From: Hymenochaete sp. R1
Lineage: Eukaryota; Basidiomycota; Agaricomycetes; Hymenochaetales; Hymenochaetaceae
DNA length: 64,000 bases
Direction of reading: 5' to 3'
Assembly: GCA_019400425.1 (NCBI GenBank)
Contig: JAFREE010000026.1
Coordinates: 144,395 to 208,394, forward strand
Part shown: positions 51,805 through 62,009 of the stretch, piece after piece
How the letters are laid out: each line of letters starts with the position of its first letter
How positions within the stretch are numbered: the stretch's first letter is position 1
Notes under the pieces: model-generated
The model's input: the letters and a program-made list of their open reading frames with translations, nothing else
Databases searched by the model: none
What the model was told of the DNA's origin: nothing
Made by a program: the position numbers and the translations under genes

Positions 51805-53893
51805 TGTGTAGGGGATAGAGGGCTAGGGTTAGGAGAGGACGAACGCTGGGAGGAGGGGGAAAGGAGGGGGTCCTGGAGGACACCGGTGAGGGGAAAGGGC
51901 GGGTATATAAGCACCGTCTGGACTGGGAGATACTCAGAGTCAGAGTCAGCAGGAGCGGGCTACAGATGCCATGTATTTGATGATGAGGATGATGGAGAAG
52001 GACGACTGTCACGATCTTCTATTTTACAGTTTTCCGGAGACAATTCAAATCGATATGCAATTCAACGGCGGCGGCGTGTCGTAGTGTCGTGTGCATATGC
52101 ATATGCCGGCTAATCGATCCCGATAAGCCGGCAAGTCCGGAGTCTTCGTATCCGGTGCCGGCGCCGCCTGGCGGACACGACTGCAACAACTTGAACTCAG
52201 CTCCGAGTCGAGGTGTTCTCGCACCGTCGTCTGTTCAGTGTTTTCTACTTCACCAGAGCAGCTACAAACTACAGTTGCCGTGACCCTCCAAAACACTTTC
52301 GACCATCCAGCACCAGCACTGACACCACCCCCGCCTCCGACTCCGACTCGGTACGTACGCCCACTCCCCATTGCTCCCGCCTCCCACTAGTACTAGCACG
52401 ATCAATGAAATCCACTTCATCCAAAATTAGAGAGAGAGAGAGAGGAACTTAAATATTAATGTAAGGACAATTCGCCGATGATTCTTCGAAGCAGGGACGC
52501 CCACCACACCTTAGTCCTTAGCACCTATGTCGGTAATTTAACAAACGACGACACCGGCGCCATGTACTGTACTGTACTGTAGTCTTCTTCTTATTTCTGG
52601 CTGGCTCTTTATCTCTTCATCTCTTTATCGGCCTCCCAGCATCTGCTTCTGAGGAACGGGAGCGGGTACTCCCGAGTTCGAGTTCGAGTTCAAGTTCAAA
52701 ATGCAAACATGCATGCGCATTGCGCTTCGAGTTCGTTTTGGGGGTTCTCAAGTTCGCAGGACTCGAGATGCTTCTCTTCAGCCGTTCGACCGCCTCATCC
52801 GAGTCAAACCTTGAGAGCGGGAGCGAGAGTGAAACACTTACCCTTACCCTACCCTACCTTACCCTACCTTAAGCTTCCCACCAGCAAAGATGCGCTTGGG
52901 ATGTAACGTCTCCCACCGCGATCCATGATCCATGATTCCGAACAGCAATACTAGGCTACGTGCTATCGCATTATCGCATTATCATCTGTATCTGTAACGA
53001 GACCGAAATCGACTCACCCATTCACATTCACATCATCCTTCCTACTCTAGTAAAGCGCCTCAAAGGGGTGATATAGGGGGAAAAAAAGACATTTAGGCAA
53101 GTCGATCCGGGTCAGCTAACCGTACGGGAATCCAGGTAGAACTGGACTCGATGCTGAGCGCAACGTGCGGTACACGCGACTACTAGGTGAGCACACAACT
53201 AAAGCTTCTTCACGAGCAACGAGCAATATTGATAGCACCGACCGACAGACGCATGAAGTAAAGTAAAGTCAAACGGATGCATTGAAGATACAACAACCAA
53301 CACCAAGCTGCCTCGGAGAGCCGGAGTCAGAGGCACAACATCACCATCATCATCTTTCCCGTTCCACTACCGTTGCCTTGCCTTACCGCCGAATCGAACT
53401 TCAAACAAACCGAACCGCAACCACCATCCCGTAAATCCGAAAAGGATGGGACGGATACGGATAAGGAAACATTTGATCGCTCCGCAGGCGTGACGACGTT
53501 ATGATAATATAGTCAATGGACAATGGACATGGAAGTTAGAAAAAGGGAGAGAAGAAAACGTGATTTACTCTTCTGAAGAGAAAGAAAGAAAGAAAAGAAA
53601 ACGCAACAGACATTGACTGAGACATAAAACTGGAGATAAGGAGATAAAGGGGAGGAAGAAAGAAAGAAAAAGGGAGGGGGTCAAAGGGACGAAAAAGATG
53701 CAGCTTCGTGTGGTTATGGATCACAGAAAGAGAAAGAAACCGAAGACCGAAGAAAGGAGTCTCTAGCGAGTGTACAAGCAACGGCGCCCTTCCCAACCAG
53801 ATTTACCACTGGCATCAGCGCAAGTTACCGCAAGAAGCCGACATCCCTTCCACATCCCCCGACCTAGCCGCCTACCGCGCACTCGCAGGGCAT
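51805..53893. other. Intergenic region with low-complexity DNA
   Basis: Upstream of the UNC93-like gene, TATATA occurs at about 51904-51909, a candidate core element about 100 bp before the start. The rest has an AG tract (52431-52442), gtact triplicates near 52563, a ccctacc run near 52845 and a purine-rich block at 53540-53720. I see no gene. Confidence 0.5.
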
Positions 53894-54730
53894 TTACTCA
53901 ACGGTCGCGGTATTCACGCGGTCACGGAGCCCGTCTGCCGACGCCGTCGTCGTCTGCTGAAATCCAGACACTTGCCTGTTGTTGACGTTCGCGAGGACGG
54001 GCTTGAGCACAGCGTAGTAAGCCTTTTCGGCGCCCTGAAGAAATAGGAGATTATTAGGTAAGCAACAGTGCGGGCTGAAGAGGCCAGTAAAAAATAAAAG
54101 GGAGGTAGGCGTGCATCATCTCAGGGCATGGCATCATGCGCGCGTCACACATGCGATTTTCGATGCCCAAAACTGCAACACAAAAATTGCACAGGAACCA
54201 ATGTCTCGAAAAATGACTTACGCGGAAAGCAGGGAGTTGGAGCCAGAGGACGAAAATGGCCTTGAACGCAAAGTACCAGGGGAAGTAGTATAGGACGGCA
54301 CGGAGCGCGAAGCTTTCCAAGAAATTGAAGAAGCCGAAGACTACCCAGTACGTGAGCCACTGGACATCATCCCTGACTCCCGGACTTTCAATGGCCTTGA
54401 AGGAGAGGAAAGCGGGAAGGCCCCAGCCGATGAGGTTGGAGACGGGTGCAGCGAGGGAGTTAACGAGTAGGAGTAGAGCCAGAAGGAAGACGGAGCCGAT
54501 GGCGGCGTATGCCTTGGGCACCTGTGTGCGCTGCTCGAGGTTGTTGAGGGCCGGGTACTTGGAGAGCTGCGGAATGATAAGGATAGGGAATGAGTCAAAC
54601 AGGCTTATGATGATGATGGAATATACGTGTCGCAACTAACCTCCTTGTCGAGCTGAGAGATGTAGAAGTTGGCCTTGTTAGAGGCCTGTTGGAAGGCCGG
54701 ATGTTGCTGGACTCTCTCTGCGGCGGACAT
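53894..54730 (-). CDS. YOP1: YOP1/REEP (TB2/DP1/HVA22) ER-shaping protein
   Basis: Three exons, 54730-54641, 54566-54222 and 54034-53894, 191 residues. The N-terminus MSAAERVQQHPAFQQASNKA and the region LSKYPALNNLEQRTQVPKAY lead into hydrophobic hairpins (SVFLLALLLLVN; LIGWGLPAFLSF) and the family core of DDVQWLTYWVVFG, FESFALR-like LESFALRAVLYYFPWYFAFK, ending with LWLQLPAFRGAEKAYYAVLK. Yop1 forms wedge-like oligomers that curve tubular ER membranes, with reticulons and Sey1/atlastin. Length fits the family (yeast 180 residues). Residues after LKPVLANVNN are a polar, Thr-rich tail. It is divergent from OST5, another ER protein, with 416 bp between starts. Confidence 0.93.
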
Positions 54731-55146
54731 CTGGGAGAAGGAATGATGTCAGGGCGACACGCACACGAGACGATAGAATCCAACACAAAGTGGAAAAAAA
54801 GAGCGACCCTGTGGCACGTAGCGCCTGACGACTGAAAACGCACACATACCTTTATATAAAAGTATCACAAGAATATGAATGAGAAGGTCGTGAAGGATGG
54901 AGCGGAGAGTGTCGTGTGAGGAGGTCGTCGAGGAGCGTTGAACGTTGGAGGGAAAGGGAGAAGAGAGGAGACGAGCTTTTCAAGCCAGGCAACGTCATGC
55001 ATTCCAATTTTCACACGCACACCCTGGGCCTCTCTCTTCAAAAAGATTACCTAATATAGTATTCGACACGTCGCGCTTTGGCACGGTAACGATCATCTGC
55101 TGCTGCGCTTCACTTCACGCTTCTCTCGCCGTCCACGACCACCATC
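54731..55146. promoter_or_regulatory. Divergent promoter region of YOP1 and OST5
   Basis: 416 bp between start codons of two ER-protein genes. Shared control is possible but no specific element is clear. Confidence 0.45.
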
Positions 55147-55538
55147 ATGCCCGGTGCTGACCCAGAGTCTTACAACAGGATTGTCGTATGCTCATTTCTC
55201 TTCTGTATTGGTGAAGTCCCTACTCAAATAATTGGAATCGGCAGGAGTTACACAGAACGCTCCCAGCATTCTCGCCTTACATCTCAGATGCGCTCCTCCC
55301 TTACCTCGCATTCTTCCTCCTGGCAGGCACGTTCTCGTTAGCTTTTTACTTCACAACGTATGTAATCCTCCTAGTCTAAAAAATACTATACAAATGTAGC
55401 TGACGCATCCTGTCGATATACGCAAACAGACTCCCAAAGAACTCGCTTCATAACGAACTCTACTACGGCGGAATCGCTAGCTGTCTAGGCGGACTCGGTG
55501 TCGTCGCACTCTTCTGCTCCGTCGGTGTCTATGTGTAG
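55147..55538 (+). CDS. OST5: Oligosaccharyltransferase subunit OST5 (TMEM258 family)
   Basis: Three exons, 55147-55185, 55245-55357 and 55430-55538, 86 residues, the same length as yeast Ost5. Two membrane segments are visible: LLPYLAFFLLAGTFSLAFYF and, at the C-terminus, GLGVVALFCSVGVYV, which is the hallmark end of the OST5/TMEM258 family. The protein would be a small stabilising subunit of the ER oligosaccharyltransferase that adds N-glycans, next to Ost1 and Stt3. The gene is too short and spliced to appear as a single frame; exon joins are phase-consistent and use GTATGC and GTATGT donors. The N-terminal MPGADPESYNRIVELHRTLP lacks a signal peptide, as in the family. Confidence 0.85.
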
Positions 55539-55780
55539 CCTACGCATGTCTGATGGATGCGTGCCCAAAATTTTGAAATTCGCTTTGCTGTGATGTGCTT
55601 TTCGTGCGTAATAAGGTATGCGAGAGGGCGCTGGTCGTGTGTTGGTGTGCCGAGATAAGATATGCGCATGCGAAACTCGTGGCTCGCGTGCGGCTCTTCG
55701 TGAACCGATTTCGACGGTGTTTTAGTCTTTATGTGTTTTGTGTACTCGGGGAACATGAACGCGTTGTATATGTGAGAAAA

Positions 55781-56462
55781 CTAGTTGTTTTGGCGCCAAC
55801 CATGTCGGCACGAGACACACTGGATTACGATGGGTCGAAACACCCGAACGTTAATGACATCCATGCAAGAATAGCTTTGAAACATACAGTAAGCAGGATT
55901 GTAGATCCTTCGTCCGCACTTCGCATCTGTACAGAACGCATTGTAAGCCCTTCACTCATCAAAAGATAGTAGCGAACTCGGAACTCGCCTGCTTTTCGAC
56001 CGAGTACGCCTCGTGGTAGCCACATGCAGGGCATTGCTCGGTGACCTGGGTTTCAAACGATGAATGTTACCGACAGTTTGAGTCTTGAATACACTTTGAC
56101 TCACAATCATGCGTGTCTCTCCGCTCTCGTGCACCTTGGTCTGCGTCTTTCGCTTCTGGCGCAGAGCAGAAGGGAATGCGTCAGGATGCGAGCGAGTAGT
56201 GATGACGATGTTTTCATATTCTATCTCACCATCACCTATCAGATAATATTCATCTTTCAGAAACGAGAATCACGAACCCGACGCTTTCTCAGTGAACCCG
56301 CATTGTTCGCAAGGGATTTCTTTGGCATCGCTAGTCGGAAGGTCCAAGAGTGTCCCACAGTCGGGGCAGAATAGTAGCGATCCTACAATTATTTACGTTC
56401 TTATGCAAAGAGAATGGCATGATATGCATGTACGTACCTATCTTGTGCGCAGACTTGGCCAT
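55781..56462 (-). CDS. RPA12: RNA polymerase I subunit RPA12 (A12.2)
   Basis: Six exons (56462-56438, 56382-56278, 56235-56105, 56045-55989, 55926-55888, 55819-55781) give 131 residues. The N-terminal zinc ribbon reads SLLFCPDCGTLLD and IPCEQCGFTE. The conserved middle VITTRSHPDAFPSALR follows, then the C-terminal TFIIS-like ribbon with EQCPACGYHEA, QMRSADEGST and CVSCRHGWRQNN. The QxRSADE loop reaches the Pol I active centre to drive transcript cleavage and termination. The family's aromatic pair before the third Cys (usually FYTC) reads LLTC here. Intron 4 begins with GC (CAG then GCGAGT), the second GC-AG intron in the window. Single-exon frames miss this gene completely. It is divergent from the gene at 57123. 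Confidence 0.9.
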
Positions 56463-57122
56463 GGTTGTTTCAAGAAACTTGTGCTATGCCGGCGAAAACT
56501 TGGCCGCAGAAGAAGCAGCGCGAAGCGCGTGACCTACAAACTTCCAAATCAGGACAAATAAACGTCGATCCGGAAGAACCAAATGTCGCCACGGTTTCAT
56601 ACCGCTTCGAGTCGGTCATCGTGCAATTCCTTCAGCGGTCTGTTCGCCACGGCATCATCCACTTCTTGTCCTCGCTTTATCTCTAAGTCAAGATGAGAAA
56701 AAGACAGTCCAGATTATGCTCTTTGATTGGAAATCTCGAAACATCCCAAACGACGAATCTGCTTCCTTAGTAGACGGGAAAGCGGCCGCTGCAAAGGAGG
56801 AAGGGACTGCTTCAGAAGGAGGTACTAACGAGAATGTGCGCCACATCCTACGCCTCATACGTTACTGTGTTGGGTATGTCACTCTATATAAAATCTATCT
56901 TTCCCTTTTGCTTTCTTCCCGAAGGCGTCTTTCTTCTCTTCTCCTTCCTCCCTTTTGCGGCGCCTCTCCCCTCCCCTTGTTATTTTTCTTTCTCTTGCGC
57001 TACCCTTTCCCGTCTTCACCAGAACGTCGACGTTCATTCGCCATAGTTTTCTCACCAAAGTTTTCATACGAATTTTTAATCGTCCATAGCGCCACCAACA
57101 ATTTCTTCAATTTCTGTCTGCG
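56463..57122. promoter_or_regulatory. Divergent promoter region of RPA12 and the Q-rich gene
   Basis: 660 bp between starts. A strong pyrimidine-rich tract at 56895-57055 lies just before the downstream start, a common fungal core-promoter feature. No specific box assigned. Confidence 0.45.
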
Positions 57123-58678
57123 ATGATGAACGCCATGCAGGACGCGACGTTCTTGCAAAACCTCCCAGACCAACAACAGGCTCTTCCTCCCTTCTCACCA
57201 GTCAAATACGAAGCGCCGTCCAAGCTCCCCTACACGTTCGATACCAACTTCTCACGAGATCCCGAGCATGTCCGTGAAGTCTTCGATGACGTCGTCGAGC
57301 GTACTAAGGATATGAACCTCGGTAAACCGGAAGAGTATTCGGGCAAGCGCAGGGCGAAGAACCTCGGACTCTCAGTCAACATCGACCAGGCCAAAGGACT
57401 ACACTGGAGGTCTATCCAGGCTCGCCACCCCGTCAAACTCACGACAAGTCCGACGAGTCCTCCACGCACGCCACGCAGACCCGCCACGGAGTATCCTTCT
57501 GCGGAGCAGTGAGTCTTACTGGACTGTGCATTCGATTGCGCAACTAATGGTTCTGGGAATTGAACAGTCTGTGTTTGAAGAATATGGCGGATGCGCAGAA
57601 AAGGCAGAACTATGCGGAGGTGTGCCGGTGGTCCGTTTTTGCAGAGAGGGAGCGTGCCATTAGCAAATGGGAGGCGGAGCAGGCAAGGGCGCTACGCGCC
57701 AGCCAACTTCAGCAACAACAGCAACAGCTTGAACAGCAACAACTCCAACAGAGGCAAAGCACCCCGAGCACACCTGCATCTGCTCGCACCCTATCTTCTG
57801 CTTCAGGCCAGGGACACGTGGAGTATGGTCCGACTAGCTGGGACGACCCCTTCTCATCGCAGGCAGGACCTTCAAGATCCACAGCACGCCCACGTTTCCA
57901 CACTCAAGAATCGCCATCTCTCTATCAAACTGTAGTTGAAGTCCCTACGCCACTTATGGACCGATCTCAAGCGCTTAGTCCAGACGCAGCTTTCTCTTTC
58001 GGGAACCAGAACCAAGGTCACGCTCTCGGGCATGGCCAGGGTTCGTTCCAAATTCCCTCCACACAGATGAACCACCTCCCTTCCCGTCGCAGCTCGAACA
58101 TGAACACGAATGTCAACGTTTCAGATGTCCCGTCCATCCGTCTGAGCAGAAGCTCGTCTAACTCTATGCACCGACATATTCCTGCCCAAGCTCTTCGTAT
58201 GGCACCTACTCCTCTGCGCCCGCGCATTGATCATCAGCCCATAAGCTACCCGAGCCCTCAACAAACGATGCTTTCGTTCGTCGCGCCACAAAGTCATGCA
58301 AACCAGGGCGCCTTAGGTACTCTAGCTGGTACGGGCTCGTCATCGCCGCTACCTGAAGCAATGAGCTACACCACCGTCAACTCCAATCTCGACACGGGTC
58401 TCACAAGCCCCACGCCACACTCTTACGCATCAGCGCAGCTCCAAGGCCAGGTCCCCCATCTCCACCAGAGCAACCAAAATTCCAACTTCAGTCAGAATCA
58501 AATCCCAGGCGCAATTTCGGCAAGTAACGTCCTCTCTCCTCCCGCCCCAGCTTTTCTACGCTCCGGGGCGGTTGCCCCAAGTCGCGCGAATGCTTACGAT
58601 GAACATAGAAGCAGCACGGCCAAGAGCAACGCTACGTGGGAGGATGGACGGGAGTGGGCGCCGGCGAGTCGGCTGTGA
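57123..58678 (+). CDS. Hypothetical Q-rich protein, 498 aa
   Basis: Two exons, 57123-57508 and 57568-58678. I do not recognise the family. The first 130 residues contain a structured-looking part (YTFDTNFSRDPEHVREVFDD, then EYSGKRRAKNLGLSVNID). The exon-2 start, LCLKNMADAQKRQNY with CRWSVFAERERAISKWEAEQ, is a likely amphipathic helix that runs into a polyglutamine coiled-coil-like stretch at about residues 180-205. The remainder is Ser/Pro/Gln/Asn-rich and disordered, as in transcription or RNA-binding regulators, but no DNA-binding domain is visible. Two adjacent ATG codons (57123 and 57126) could both serve as start. Confidence 0.8.
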
Positions 58679-59500
58679 GGAAGAGGCGGTTTGCAGATGG
58701 AGCGGAGGGAACTGAGCCGGGCTCTCCCAAGGTGAGCTGGGCGATGCTTTAATATTTTCGTATTCGGGCCTAATGTATGAAGTGAACTTTCGTTGGGTCT
58801 GGATCATCATCAAGCGAAGGGCCTTAATATGAGTTATGGAAGGTTTTGCGTTGGTGAGAGGGAGGACTGGGCCAACCGAGAGCGTGTCTTGGGAGTTTGT
58901 GGTTTGCTGTTGTGATTGAAATTTACTTTCTTCTTTCTTTCTAATTTACTTCTACTTCGACTGCTCACATTGCATTCTGTAACACCAAGCACTGTACAAT
59001 TGACATTGTTCAATTGTCACTTTATCTTTATCAATCACTTATCAACTATAGATACTCATGCATTGCTATGTGTTTCCCCCATTCTTCTTTCTCTCCATGC
59101 TTCTACGTTACTATGCAATCATGTAGTTCTTCATTGTAAATTAGCGTGTCGCTGTACTCCTACTAAGCTGAACTGTAAGACAAAAAAGACAAAAATAGAT
59201 TCGTAGATAGTTCGTCCTGTACCTTTGGACATTACTTGGTACACGCCGGCTTCCGGCCATATTCTTTACTCTGTTACTGGTGTCCTATATATTTGTGAGA
59301 GAATAGAGAAGAAATCAACTGGGTCTGGTGTATTGCAAACCGGGACTTCCGGCCCGGAGGCCCCACCGCCTGCGCGTCAATCAAGAAACGCCTTCTGCTC
59401 CTCATCTCTCTCTCTCTCTCTCTCTCGGTGTACTCATTCACCGTACTGAAATCTACTGACACATTGCTGGTATCACTCGCAGTACTTTTCTCTGCCATAA
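58679..59500. other. Intergenic region
   Basis: 3' flank of the Q-rich gene, then a T-rich stretch at 58920-59110 and the upstream region of F-box gene 3 with a CT tract at 59404-59426, about 75 bp before the start. No gene seen. Confidence 0.5.
59404..59426. repeat. CT dinucleotide microsatellite
   Basis: About eleven CT units just upstream of F-box gene 3; may lie in its promoter or leader. Confidence 0.85.
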
Positions 59501-61282
59501 ATGATCGCATTGTCAACAAATGGGCGTTTGCAACTCGAGAAACCCAACCTTCTTGACTTCGTTGGCTCTGTCTGCCAACGACTCGACGGAGGAAAGAGCA
59601 CTTTAGTTGAAGAAGAATTGTGGCCCGCGAAAGATTTAGAACTTGATAGGTACCGACATCACGATGTCTTACAACAGTCGTTACTACATTCATTGACATT
59701 GAATAGTCTTCTAGTAAAGAACAAGTACAATTACGAGCGAACTAGGCTTGCGTACTATCGGTTAAAAGATGCCAAAACATTCCTCCTTGGAGTTGTAAAT
59801 GCGCTCGACGAAAAGCTGCAGGACGTGTCAAAGGTTGTCCAACCCGCCGCGTTGCATCATGGAATTATTGATCTTACCGACGAGATCCTGGGAAAGGTTT
59901 TTCGCGAAGCGGTATTCGACAATTTCGACTCAAATCGTATGGGATGGAGATGGAATTTCGATGAGTATACGTTCAAGAGACTGGTCTCAGTCAATCGCAG
60001 ATTCCGTGACGTAGCATATGCGACGCCCGCACTATGGTCGGAAATATACCTTGGAGCTTCGCTTACCAAAGTGAAGAGGATGTTTGTCATTAGCAAACTT
60101 TATCCTCTGCATCTCATACTAGGAGACGAGCCAGACACCAGTCACTTCAATCTTATTGCTTCAAATGCAGCTAGGATTGAGACACTTGTCTTCGGTGACC
60201 ACGAACTGTCCAGCTTCGAAAAGGTGTTTTCCCAACTTCTATCAATTTACCCTCGTCTCGACTTTCCAGCTGTACGGAACCTCGCGCTCCCTCAATTAGA
60301 CGGTTCCCTTGAAGGATATAAAAAGGAATTGGATCGATTTGTCAGGGCATGGACGTTTCCTCATGTCACCAAATTGTTGATTCGCGAGATCATTCCCTCC
60401 CCCGATCCATTTATTTCATGCTCCGAGCTCGTGATGACCGTGCGCGACCCGTACTGGGTGGATGCTCAGCAGCTCCCATCTTTCTTGCAATCTTTACCAT
60501 CGTTATCGTCTTTGACGATAGAGTTACCCTTCGGCTATGAAAGCGACCCATACATGTGGACAACGTCTCCCGGTGCAATTATCGAACTTCCGCGATTACG
60601 TTCATTTACCTTCAAAATGTTTGGGGAAGCAACCAATGCCTACGCAGGAAGAATTACCGAAGTTTGCGATTTCCTAAGGACTATGCGTATTCCTAACGTC
60701 CACATTATGGAATTTCGTTTCCTTCACACACTGGTAAAGGACATGAATATTCTTGGCGAGAGTCAAGAATACTTCTTCCTCCACCCAGAACCATATAAAC
60801 AAATGCGAAATCTGAGCATCGAGCTGTTTCAAAGTGGCGCCGAGATCGACAACGACGATGAGCGCCTTAGCGACGAAGACGGTGTTTGTAGTGCTAATGT
60901 CGCTGAATGCGTCGCGCACTATTTTCCCGCTTTGGAATCCTTACGACTCGTTTTGCCAGATCCATGGAGCTACCGGCTTCAAAGCCCCTGGCCCCTCACC
61001 AAAATCCAGACGCTGCGAACGCTCACAATCAATCTTGGGCCTAATCCAGAGGACCTTTTAAACTACCTTGAGATGTTTGCCATGACGTTTCAGATGCCTT
61101 TGACTCGGCTCAACATACTGGTGAACGAGAGGAAGAATCGCAAAACCGCTCGTTGTCAAAGGGCGCAGGCCTACGAGTATCTCAAAGAGTTTGAAATGTT
61201 GTGGCGCAGAACGGAGATTTCTGTGACCATGTGGTGGGAGCCGGGAGGGAAGCATCAGAGGCTTTCATCCATGTTTCTGTAA
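59501..61282 (+). CDS. F-box-like protein, family member 3
   Basis: The frame is open from 59501 to 61282 (593 codons), but alignment with the other members supports a 57-nt intron at 59650-59706 (GTACCG to GAATAG, a multiple of three and phase 2), giving 574 residues. Exon 1 has FVGSVCQRLDGG and EEELWPAKDLEL; after the splice, SLLVKNKYNYERTRLAYYR follows. The F-box-like part is IDLTDEILGKVFREAV and VNRRFRDVAYATPALWSEIYL. The C-terminal Leu-rich region includes FFLHPEPYKQMRNLSIELFQ and AHYFPALESLRLVLPDPW, nearly repeated in the next gene. Expected partner by family knowledge is Skp1 of an SCF ubiquitin ligase; target unknown. Confidence 0.83.
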   Translation: MIALSTNGRLQLEKPNLLDFVGSVCQRLDGGKSTLVEEELWPAKDLELDRYRHHDVLQQSLLHSLTLNSLLVKNKYNYERTRLAYYRLKDAKTFLLGVVNALDEKLQDVSKVVQPAALHHGIIDLTDEILGKVFREAVFDNFDSNRMGWRWNFDEYTFKRLVSVNRRFRDVAYATPALWSEIYLGASLTKVKRMFVISKLYPLHLILGDEPDTSHFNLIASNAARIETLVFGDHELSSFEKVFSQLLSIYPRLDFPAVRNLALPQLDGSLEGYKKELDRFVRAWTFPHVTKLLIREIIPSPDPFISCSELVMTVRDPYWVDAQQLPSFLQSLPSLSSLTIELPFGYESDPYMWTTSPGAIIELPRLRSFTFKMFGEATNAYAGRITEVCDFLRTMRIPNVHIMEFRFLHTLVKDMNILGESQEYFFLHPEPYKQMRNLSIELFQSGAEIDNDDERLSDEDGVCSANVAECVAHYFPALESLRLVLPDPWSYRLQSPWPLTKIQTLRTLTINLGPNPEDLLNYLEMFAMTFQMPLTRLNILVNERKNRKTARCQRAQAYEYLKEFEMLWRRTEISVTMWWEPGGKHQRLSSMFL

Positions 61283-62009
61283 GCTTCGTACATTGAAAAA
61301 ACGACTTCCAATCGTCCCAATTTATCTGTACCTTTGTCTGATGTCCATAAACTGCTCTATTCGACTTGAAAACATGAGTCTGGGCTGTTCCATTTAACAA
61401 AACCAATGTATGATCACGATTATGTGTCTTTTTTCCTCATTATCAAACGGTCTCTTCTACAGCGTAACTCATCTTCTATGGCTTTTATGTAGCATGACTT
61501 TCATGTGCTTACCCAAAGTTCGCCCGTGCCTCCGAAATATTTTCCTACACTGACTGACTTGAAGCTTACTTGTACGACTGTTCAACTGTTGTTCCCGCCG
61601 GGCATTGCTGAGCTCTTGAAGCGTCGCGTCGCTGAGCTGAGTGCTTGCGCCTCTTGACTCTCGAGTCTCGACGCTGTCAACCGTCACGGTCATTGTGTCT
61701 TGCACAGACTTTTTGATCCTACCCAAAAGAATTCCCATAAGTTACTACTCTACTCAAAATGGCCACTACGCGTACTCAGGAGTCAAATGAACGTATTTCG
61801 ACATTGGATGGGTGAATAAAATCAGCCCTATCTGGAAAACGTGCCCTGGTCGCGTCGCGTCACGGTCGCGTAACAAGTTACCGCTTCGCCTGGTTGTCAC
61901 CTAGAATTCACCATGCTGTTACCTCCCATCGACTCATTTTGAGATTATTCTGACACTGGCAAAACCCGCAGGTCCGCGACCAATATATCCTACTCAAGTG
62001 GTCGCATCT
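61283..62009. other. Spacer between tandem F-box genes 3 and 4
   Basis: 727 bp. It contains GCGTCGCGTCGC at 61621-61632 and CGCGTCGCGTCACGGTCGCG at 61851-61870, the latter about 140 bp before the next start. No gene is supported. Confidence 0.5.

Noticed and set aside
52837..52871. Telomere-like ccctacc run
   Set aside because: Irregular and only about 35 bp, not TTAGGG repeats; the genes around it are core genes.
59650..59706. Uninterrupted 593-codon reading of F-box gene 3
   Set aside because: The 57 nt can be read through, but the other three family members have a phase-2 intron at this site and splicing improves the alignment.
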